From an uncultured Prevotella sp. (GTDB lineage Bacteria > Bacteroidota > Bacteroidia > Bacteroidales > Bacteroidaceae): a DNA stretch of 12,190 bases. Numbering within the stretch: position 1 is the stretch's first letter; every line of letters starts with the position of its first letter. Position numbers and translations under genes: made by a program. The stretch lies in the NCBI GenBank assembly GCA_900772835.1, contig CAAGSA010000083.1:1-12190 (forward strand), read 5' to 3'. Below the pieces are notes generated by a model. That model was given only the letters and a program-made list of their open reading frames with translations. It did not search any database and was not told the DNA's origin. Of this stretch, positions 1 through 5,773 are shown piece after piece.

Positions 1-757
1 CGGTGTCGCGGTCCTCGATAGCCTTGTAGTATTCGTCCTCAACGTTCATGTCCTGTCGCAGCTCTGAGTCTGCGGCGGCAGCCGTGAGCTTGTGCAGCAC
101 GTACATCATGTCGCTGTCGTCGGCATACCAGTCCTCGTCAATCCTGAGCACCTGCTGCGTGTCGCCCCCCACCAGCGTCTGGTCGAACACGCTGAGTACC
201 TTCTCAAGCCTGTTGTTCACATTGCCGTGCAGCAGAGGTATCTGCACGATGATGCTGTCGTGGGTCAGGCTCTCCACGAAAGGTTCCTGGCTGCCTTCTG
301 CCACGATGTTCCCGTTGTAGTCGAACACGTCGTGGTTCACGTATACAATCGGCTCACTGATGTTTCCCACCTTGTGGCCGAGCAGGTATACAGCCACCAT
401 CGGGTAGGCGAAGCCCTTCTCGTCGGCATCACGCATATTGTTCCTGCTGCTGTACTGCGCGCCGAGATACTGGCGGAAGCGCAGGGTCTCGGTGTTGAGC
501 CACGTCTTCTGCAGTTCTATCAGCACCGTGCGGTCCTTCACCGCGTCGCCTTCGCGCTCGCGCACCGTCGCCGCAAAGTCGATGCGGAACATCGACAGCG
601 TGTCGCGTGTGGTGTTGCTGTATTCATGTGGACGCACCGTCACGTGTATCACTTCTTTCTTCAGCAGCGCCGACAGTATGGTCTTGGCTATGCGCTCGTC
701 CTCCATGATATACTTGAACACGGAGTCGTAAATCGGGTTGGCTACATGTATGATCAT
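1..757 (-). CDS. PD-(D/E)XK nuclease family transposase-like protein (Rpn/PDDEXK_2 type), 3' end outside window
   Basis: I translated this frame by hand; it is open from ATG at 757 to the left edge, giving 252 codons with no stop. The protein begins MIIHVANPIYDSVFKYIMED, the typical opening of Bacteroidetes proteins annotated as PD-(D/E)XK nuclease family transposase (PDDEXK_2). The nuclease core is visible as an Asp in FRID (residue 60) and an ELQ motif (Glu81) in the strand TVLIELQ, the usual D...ExQ arrangement of this family. A helical segment with FRQYLGAQY follows. Members are usually around 300 residues, so a modest C-terminal part is missing. Relatives include Rpn proteins, which cleave DNA and promote recombination; whether this one moves DNA is unproven. 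It is transcribed in the same direction as the PUL but separated from it by about 440 nt and a terminator, so it is probably independent. The open frame on the opposite strand here is a codon-bias shadow. Confidence 0.88.
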   Translation of the reverse strand, partial: MIIHVANPIYDSVFKYIMEDERIAKTILSALLKKEVIHVTVRPHEYSNTTRDTLSMFRIDFAATVREREGDAVKDRTVLIELQKTWLNTETLRFRQYLGAQYSSRNNMRDADEKGFAYPMVAVYLLGHKVGNISEPIVYVNHDVFDYNGNIVAEGSQEPFVESLTHDSIIVQIPLLHGNVNNRLEKVLSVFDQTLVGGDTQQVLRIDEDWYADDSDMMYVLHKLTAAAADSELRQDMNVEDEYYKAIEDRDT

Positions 758-784
758 AACGTTCTGTTTTTTTATTGCATTTAC

Positions 785-792
785 AAAAGTAG
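785..792 (-). promoter_or_regulatory. Candidate Bacteroidetes -7 box for the PD-(D/E)XK gene
   Basis: On the minus strand this reads TACTTTTG, a full match to the Bacteroidetes -7 consensus TAnnTTTG, and lies 27 nt before the ATG at 757. I see no clear TTTG -33 element 19-21 nt upstream. The leader from here to the start codon is A-rich, as usual for ribosome loading in this phylum. Confidence 0.45.
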
Positions 793-959
793 ACAAAAAA
801 TCTGAATAACGGAGCCTCCATCCGTCATAGTATTGGGAATGCCCCGAAAATTTAACGTATTGATACATTCAAGTAAATTTGGAGTGGGGGAACGTGAAGG
901 GACGTTAAAAGGAAAGGCTTGGCGTGTGATAGAATGTTGTACGCGTATTTTTTTGGGAC

Positions 960-1002
960 ATGAATTTTCATAAATTATCCGTGAATTATCCATGAATTAT
1001 TT
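960..1002. repeat. Four imperfect tandem copies of an ATGAATTATCC-like unit
   Basis: The copies are ATGAATTTTC, ATAAATTATCC, GTGAATTATCC and ATGAATTATTT at 960-969, 970-980, 981-991 and 992-1002. The 11-bp period is close to one helical turn, so the AT runs lie on one face of the DNA. This could be a bent or protein-binding segment, or just a decayed microsatellite. Confidence is in the repeat itself, not in a function. Confidence 0.6.
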
Positions 1003-1032
1003 TTTGGAGGGCAAGAATTGGAGAATCTAAGA

Positions 1033-1113
1033 ATGAGGAAATACGTTTTTTTGAATATTGATGAGATGCTTATCATCACCAGCAATGGGGAAATTATAAA
1101 AGGACAGTCATAA
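1033..1113 (+). CDS. Possible small ORF, 26 residues, unknown function
   Basis: ATG at 1033 opens a frame encoding a peptide that begins MRKYVFLNIDEMLI and ends IIKGQS, with TAA at 1111-1113. A GGAG sits at 1020-1023, 9 nt before the ATG. The stop codon lies inside the left arm of the hairpin at 1098-1157, the layout of a short gene with its own terminator. Bacteroidetes genomes contain many unannotated short peptides starting MKKY or MRKY, but I do not recognise this one as a family. There is no good promoter: TATTTTTTTG-like sequences upstream have wrong spacing. It may be a real peptide gene, the tail of a deleted gene, or chance. Confidence 0.25.
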   Translation: MRKYVFLNIDEMLIITSNGEIIKGQS

Positions 1114-1157
1114 AACGGCTTGATGGTTTCTCAAGTTATTTTTATGACAGTCCTTTT
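1098..1157. terminator. Long hairpin, probable bidirectional terminator at the 3' end of the PUL operon
   Basis: The left arm, 1098-1115 (AAAAGGACAGTCATAAAA), pairs with 1140-1157 (TTTTATGACAGTCCTTTT) over 18 bp with one mismatch at the A/A position. Inside it a second stem pairs CTTGA (1119-1123) with TCAAG (1131-1135). Read on the minus strand the hairpin lies 42 nt beyond the stop codon of the rhamnosidase gene and is followed by TTTTATAATTT, so it can end the PUL transcript. Read on the plus strand it is followed by a run of T, so it can also end the small ORF at 1033-1113. Pairing is seen directly; terminator function is inferred. Confidence 0.65.
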
Positions 1158-1198
1158 TTATAATGCTTTTCTTGTTCCTTAGAACAATGACGATTCCG

Positions 1199-4100
1199 TT
1201 ATCTGTTCAGATTGATTTGTTTGTGCACGATACGGAATCTGCGCCATGTGTAGACACAGTGTAGAGTTCCGTCTTTTGCCTGTATGATGGCAGGGTAGGA
1301 GTAGTCGCCTATCGGACTGTCCTCAAGCGTGATGATGTGCTCCCATTTCAGCCCGTCGTCAGAAACGGCTATCGATACAGGATTTCTTGGACCCTTCGGC
1401 GTGCCGGGGATTGTCGCGAAGTCGTTGTATATGAGCACGTGTTTGCCGTTGCTCATAGTCAGCGCGTCTGTGCCCGACTGATTGTTCGGCACGTCAATCA
1501 GCGTCACCTTCGACCACGTGTCGCCGTTGTCGCTGCTCCATGTGGATGCAAGCCTGCCGTTCTTAGTTCTTCCTATAGCCTGCAGTCTGCCGTCTTTCAG
1601 TTTCAGTATCGATGGCTGTATGCAGTATATCGGGTTGAGCTTGTGCTCTATGGTGTCGCCTGTTATCAGCGTGCCGTCGGGATTCATGTCCACAGTAAGC
1701 GGGCGCATTTCGCGTTCTATCGGTCCCACATATTTCCATTTTCCGGTATTCAGATCCATTATTTCGAAATGGAACTTCCATCCGCCCTCGTTTTCCGTGC
1801 TCGACGGACATATCAGTCGTTCGCCCACAACCACCGGCTTGTTCTTTATCGGTCCCTGAAAACCTTCCGGCAGCGGTTCCTTCTTCGACCAAGTCTTTCC
1901 TCCGTCCTTGCTCTTCACTACCCATCCGGTCCAGTCGTTCATCACCCATCCGATTTTGAAGAAGAGCCACAGTTCCTTGTTCGGCATTTCGAACAGCACA
2001 GGGTTCCAGCATGCCTTGCGGTAGAGACCGGTCGGGATAGAGTCCTTTTTCGATTCCGCCCACGTCTTGTTCACTCCGACGATAGGTCCAGTCTCCGCTT
2101 TCGCACACGTGGTGTCCATTCTTGCTATCCGTGCTTCTTCCGTGCCGAGCCTGAACACACCGTCAGCCACGAGCTGCGGCTTGCTCCATTTGTCGCTGCC
2201 TTTGGGTTTGCGGTTCACCCATATACATACATCCGGGTTCCGCTCCTTGGTTCCCCCGAAGTATGTGGCAACGAGGTCGCCGTTGTCGAGTTCCACTATT
2301 GACGATGCGTGGCATTGCGGAAAGTCAGTCTGCTTGTATACGAACTCATCCTTTATCACCCTCTTGTCGGCAAAGCTGTATTTGCAGTCGAATGTGTATT
2401 TGCCAGAGCCTACGGTTTTAGTCTCGCCGTTAGGCAGACATACCTCCGCTGTTATTCCCACCGGCACCTCTATGTTCCAGTGCAGCGTCTCCAGATCCTT
2501 GTTCCATGCCGATTTGATACGTCCGTAAGGTGTTTCGTAGCTCACGTCAACGCTGTCGAGCTCTTCAATCTCGAAGTTCGGCTTCATCACCGTATTCCTG
2601 TATCCGGCAGACCCCTTGGCATTCTTTATGCCGCCCAGGTTCTCGTAGCACCACGGCAGCAGGTCGCCCAGCAGCATCACGTGGTTTCCAGAGTTCATCC
2701 ACGGGTTCGCCTTGTCGCCGTTCCATAGTTCCCATATCGTGGTGGCACCATGCCTGAGCATATATCCCCATGACGGATACGTATCGTTGGTTGCCAGCAT
2801 ATAAGCCACGTCAGCAAAGCCGTTTTCCGACAGTCCGCGCATGAGCCATGATATTCCGATCACTCCGCAAGGCACATGCCCCTTGTTTGCCGTCATAATG
2901 TTTGCCACCACGTTTCTCACCACATCCTCCTTGCAGCTATCCGGCACAATGCCCAGTGCCAGCGGCAGCAGGTTTGCCGTTGCAGTATTGTTGCCGTAGA
3001 ACACACTGTCCGGATACAGCACATGGTCGTGCCGGACAGAAGTGCCGCGCTTCACGAAAAGGAATTTCCTGTTGAAAGCCTCTGTCATTCTTTTTTCCAA
3101 TTCGCTGTAGTAAGGTACGTCGCCCTCCTGCTTGGCTATGCGTGCGAATTTCTGCATCAGCCTCATGTTCCTTATCATGTATGCCGTAGAGATAAGCTTA
3201 CCGTCGGTTTGCCTTGCCGGGTCCTTGGAGTGTATCAGCGCGAGGTCTTCGGGCGGCACACACCAGTCGCCGTATTTGTCCTTCTCTATGATTCCGTCTT
3301 TCATGTATTCGTCAACCACGTGTCCCACCCATTTCTTCAGGGCAGGGTAGGATGCAATGGCAGCCTCGCTGTTGCCGAATTGAGTGTAGAGCATATCGCA
3401 TCCGAAGGGCAGAGCCGACGGCCACGTTATGTCATCGTTGTAGTATGACCAGTATGCCGGCGACACGTCGCACAGCACTCCGTCGCTCCTCTGCGACTCA
3501 CAGATGTCTCGCATCCATTTCGTGTATAGCCTCTCGTTGTTGAACAGGAATGATTCCCCCAGGCAGCCCATCACCCTGTCGCCCAGCCACGGTTGGCGTT
3601 CGTTGCGCTGCGGACAGTCGGTCGGGAATCCCTTATAGTTCGACAGAATCCCCCACCATGCGTTCTTGTATACGCCGTTCAGGATGTCGTTGTTTGTATG
3701 GAATGAGCCAGTGCTCTCCATCTCGTCTGCCACCACCTGTGCCTCCACGTCCGTAGCGGCAACCGATTCCGCACCTTTAATCTCCACGAATCTGAATCCG
3801 TGGTATACAAAGGTAGGGTGCCATGCTCTGCCTTTCTCGTTGCCGGAGCATACATATTTGTCTTCCGTCTCGGCATCGCGCAGGTTGGCGATGAACAGCT
3901 CGCCGTTGTCGTCCAGCTTTTCGGCATATTTTATCTTTATCGTGTCGCCGCTATTGCCGTGCATCTTCATCTGCACCCATCCGGCCATGTTCTGTCCGAA
4001 GTCCACGATGAATGTTCCGCGCCGTGTCCGTTTTATGCTTTGCGGCTTGAGTCTTGAAAGAATCTTCATGTTTGGTGCCGGCTGTCCGCGCAGCTCTCCC

Positions 4101-5164
4101 GTGGGGATTGAAGCCCTGTCGGCGTTGCGCCATGCCGAGTCGTCGTAGCCCGGGTTGCTCCAGTTGCCGAGTTCCATCCTTGCGTCATACACCTCCCCGT
4201 CGTATTCGTTGTTTGAGCGTATCGGTCCTGCCGTTGTCGCCTTCCATTTCTCCGACGAACTGTATGTGCGGCTTGAGCCGTCGTCATATTCCACTACAAT
4301 CATTACGCGGCATTTCGGGAATCCCATGAACGGCGTTTTCCAGTGCTTGTCGTATCTCATCGGCACCGTTCTTCCGTTTCCCAGTATTATTCCCACGCAC
4401 GCCCGTCCTTGCTTTTCCGTCTTTGCGAGCGAATTTGTAATGTCGAGCGTGTTGTATATGATAGACTCCCTCGTGTCTGTCTGTTGCGGCGCGAGCACGT
4501 CGGTGCCTTGTCTCTGTGCGTTCACATACAGTTCGTACAGTCCGAGTGCCGCCACATAAGCCGTAGCCTGCTTGATTTTTTTACCGTGTTCCAGTTCTAT
4601 TTCCGTGCGCAGGTATCTGGCGTTCACGCGTGTCTTGAACCCCATGCTCTCGCCCTTGTCGAGCTCGTCTATTCCAATCCATCTTCCGCTCCAATGCTCT
4701 TCGCCGATTATTCCTGTTGAGAAAAGCTGCGGCTCAGCCCATTCGGAGTTTCCGTTGTTTGTCGTTACCCTCACGGTCCAGTAGGCGCGCTGGTTGTCCT
4801 TCAGCTTCGCTCCGCTATACGGAATCCATAGCTGTTCGTTTGAACTTACAGTGCCGGAGTCCCACAAGTCAGCCTTCCCTTCGGCAAGCATTTCGCGGCT
4901 TGATGCCACGAGAATTCTGTATGCCGTCTGTATCGTTGAATTCTTCCCGCTCTGTATCTGCCATGAGAATCGTGGGGTCCTCGTGCCGAGTCCCAGGGGA
5001 GTCTTCATGTTCTCCGTAAGTAGCTTCACCGCCTTTGTTCCCTCCGCTTTCGCCGTCGTTGCCTTCCTGTTTTTTGCCGCATCGGTATGTATTGCTGGTG
5101 TCGTGGCCAAGAGAGCAGTAAGCAGCAGCGGCATCAGCGCTGTCTTGTATTTTATGCCTGTCAT
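1199..5164 (-). CDS. Alpha-L-rhamnosidase (GH78) fused to a sialidase-like (BNR/Asp-box) beta-propeller domain
   Basis: The protein has 1321 residues. Residues 1-29 form a Sec signal peptide without a lipobox Cys, so the enzyme is probably periplasmic. A GH78 rhamnosidase follows: N-terminal Ig-like domain (about 48-150), Bac_rhamnosid_N lectin-like domain (about 170-340), Bac_rhamnosidase region (about 350-460, with VDFGQNMAGW), alpha/alpha barrel (about 480-845) and C-terminal beta domain (to about 930). The family motif DCPQRDERLGWTGD appears as DCPQRNERQPWLGD (516-529). It keeps Asp516, Glu522 (the position of the general acid) and Asp529, while the usual acidic residue at 521 is Asn. A second conserved acid is probably Glu812 in TTIWELW. 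From about 941 to the end is a BNR_2/COG4692 'predicted neuraminidase' domain with HASSIVEL, FGGTKERNPDV, Asp-boxes at 1085-1092 and 1210-1217, and YSYPAIIQ. The expected reaction is release of terminal alpha-L-rhamnose; the second domain's activity is unknown. Typical GH78 enzymes lack this extra domain. The gene is last in the operon and has no promoter of its own that I can see. Confidence 0.93.
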   Translation of the reverse strand: MTGIKYKTALMPLLLTALLATTPAIHTDAAKNRKATTAKAEGTKAVKLLTENMKTPLGLGTRTPRFSWQIQSGKNSTIQTAYRILVASSREMLAEGKADLWDSGTVSSNEQLWIPYSGAKLKDNQRAYWTVRVTTNNGNSEWAEPQLFSTGIIGEEHWSGRWIGIDELDKGESMGFKTRVNARYLRTEIELEHGKKIKQATAYVAALGLYELYVNAQRQGTDVLAPQQTDTRESIIYNTLDITNSLAKTEKQGRACVGIILGNGRTVPMRYDKHWKTPFMGFPKCRVMIVVEYDDGSSRTYSSSEKWKATTAGPIRSNNEYDGEVYDARMELGNWSNPGYDDSAWRNADRASIPTGELRGQPAPNMKILSRLKPQSIKRTRRGTFIVDFGQNMAGWVQMKMHGNSGDTIKIKYAEKLDDNGELFIANLRDAETEDKYVCSGNEKGRAWHPTFVYHGFRFVEIKGAESVAATDVEAQVVADEMESTGSFHTNNDILNGVYKNAWWGILSNYKGFPTDCPQRNERQPWLGDRVMGCLGESFLFNNERLYTKWMRDICESQRSDGVLCDVSPAYWSYYNDDITWPSALPFGCDMLYTQFGNSEAAIASYPALKKWVGHVVDEYMKDGIIEKDKYGDWCVPPEDLALIHSKDPARQTDGKLISTAYMIRNMRLMQKFARIAKQEGDVPYYSELEKRMTEAFNRKFLFVKRGTSVRHDHVLYPDSVFYGNNTATANLLPLALGIVPDSCKEDVVRNVVANIMTANKGHVPCGVIGISWLMRGLSENGFADVAYMLATNDTYPSWGYMLRHGATTIWELWNGDKANPWMNSGNHVMLLGDLLPWCYENLGGIKNAKGSAGYRNTVMKPNFEIEELDSVDVSYETPYGRIKSAWNKDLETLHWNIEVPVGITAEVCLPNGETKTVGSGKYTFDCKYSFADKRVIKDEFVYKQTDFPQCHASSIVELDNGDLVATYFGGTKERNPDVCIWVNRKPKGSDKWSKPQLVADGVFRLGTEEARIARMDTTCAKAETGPIVGVNKTWAESKKDSIPTGLYRKACWNPVLFEMPNKELWLFFKIGWVMNDWTGWVVKSKDGGKTWSKKEPLPEGFQGPIKNKPVVVGERLICPSSTENEGGWKFHFEIMDLNTGKWKYVGPIEREMRPLTVDMNPDGTLITGDTIEHKLNPIYCIQPSILKLKDGRLQAIGRTKNGRLASTWSSDNGDTWSKVTLIDVPNNQSGTDALTMSNGKHVLIYNDFATIPGTPKGPRNPVSIAVSDDGLKWEHIITLEDSPIGDYSYPAIIQAKDGTLHCVYTWRRFRIVHKQINLNR

Positions 5165-5198
5165 TATAAAGTGATGATTTGTTTTTTTTTAATTGAAA

Positions 5199-5233
5199 AT
5201 AAGGTGCCCGGAGCATAAGTCCGAACACCTTAT
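5199..5233 (-). terminator. Intercistronic hairpin between the small lipoprotein gene and the rhamnosidase gene
   Basis: ATAAGGTG (5199-5206) pairs with CACCTTAT (5226-5233). After a 2x2 internal loop, CGGA (5209-5212) pairs with TCCG (5220-5223) around a 7-nt loop. On the transcribed strand the stem runs into TTATTTTC, a weak U-tract, so it may be a partial terminator or an RNA-stabilising end that lowers expression of the distal enzyme relative to the upstream genes. This 107-nt gap is the only long gap in the operon and also contains the palindrome ATATGCATAT (5240-5249) and a 9-A run before the start codon. Confidence 0.5.
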
Positions 5234-5271
5234 CTATATATATGCATATCAGGTTCTGTCCAGACGCGTGG

Positions 5272-5754
5272 CTATTGTTTGCTGCTGTCTGAGCCGTTCA
5301 CCTTTGTTCCCTTGAACACTACAGAGAATTTCTTCACGCCGCGCCCTGTTATTATCGACAGCGTCAGGTGTGTTTCCACATTCTTGTTGCTGTCCACTCT
5401 TCCGAGGAATGCAGAGCCGAGAGCGTTCGCATTGTTGTGGTTCGAGAATGCGAATCCGCTGTTGCTGTGCGACACGTTTGCAATGCAGCTGCTGTTCACT
5501 TCCCATTCTTCGCATTTGAAGTTGATGTCTGCCGTATAGTCTCCGGCTGCCGTCATGGTCATTGTTCCTTTCGCCTCTTCCGTTTCGGCGTTTTCCACTC
5601 CCTGTTTAGTGCGGTAGTATGTGCCTTCGTACACTCCTGCTGCATCGTTTGCTGCAGTGTTGTTGAATGTCATTTCGTCGTTGTCGTCGCCGCATCCTGC
5701 AAGTAGTGTCACTGCCAGCAGTGCGCTCAGAAACATATATAATGTCTTTTTCAT
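5272..5754 (-). CDS. Small surface lipoprotein, calycin-like (PF13944-type) domain suspected
   Basis: The protein has 160 residues. A lipoprotein signal peptide ends in LLAG-Cys21, followed by the acidic stretch GDDNDE, which resembles the lipoprotein export signal that sends Bacteroidetes lipoproteins to the cell surface. Residues 38-152 form one beta-rich domain opening AGVYEGTYY, with alternating strands and a closing LTLSIITGRG...FSVVFKG. This pattern resembles the calycin-like beta-barrel domain of Bacteroidetes outer-membrane lipoproteins, but I assign it from appearance only. It starts 19 nt after the susD-like stop codon behind an A/G-rich leader, so it is surely cotranscribed. It sits where SusE/SusF-type surface glycan-binding proteins usually lie but is much smaller and shows no similarity to them. 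A role as an accessory glycan-binding protein is inferred from position. Confidence 0.85.
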   Translation of the reverse strand: MKKTLYMFLSALLAVTLLAGCGDDNDEMTFNNTAANDAAGVYEGTYYRTKQGVENAETEEAKGTMTMTAAGDYTADINFKCEEWEVNSSCIANVSHSNSGFAFSNHNNANALGSAFLGRVDSNKNVETHLTLSIITGRGVKKFSVVFKGTKVNGSDSSKQ

Positions 5755-5773
5755 TTTCTTTTCTTTTTGAAGA

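Larger units (their letters stand above)
758..1198. other. Intergenic region between the PD-(D/E)XK gene and the PUL
   Basis: This is a 441-nt AT-rich stretch without a convincing long gene. It holds the candidate promoter at 785-792, four imperfect 11-bp repeats at 960-1002, a possible 26-codon ORF at 1033-1113, a long hairpin at 1098-1157 and a small perfect inverted repeat at 1172-1187 (TTGTTC, 4-nt loop, GAACAA). A 70-codon minus-strand frame at 781-993 has no family resemblance or plausible composition and was not called. Confidence 0.6.

Noticed and set aside
92..805. 237-codon plus-strand frame opposite the PD-(D/E)XK gene
   Set aside because: Rich in His, Val and Arg with no family resemblance; it mirrors the GC-biased third positions of the real minus-strand gene, whose protein matches a known family.
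781..993. 70-codon minus-strand frame in the left intergenic region
   Set aside because: No family resemblance, lies over the candidate promoter of the next gene, and has no plausible leader of its own.
1172..1187. Perfect 6-bp inverted repeat TTGTTC/GAACAA just after the rhamnosidase stop codon
   Set aside because: Weak AT-rich stem with no U-tract on the transcribed strand; the larger hairpin at 1098-1157 is the better terminator.
1337..2302. 321-codon plus-strand frame opposite the sialidase-like domain
   Set aside because: Arg/Val/His-rich shadow of the rhamnosidase gene, without a start context or recognisable domain.
1199..2344. Calling the C-terminal domain a true sialidase
   Set aside because: Asp-boxes mark a propeller fold only; no arginine triad motif of GH33 is visible, so sialic acid cleavage is not supported.
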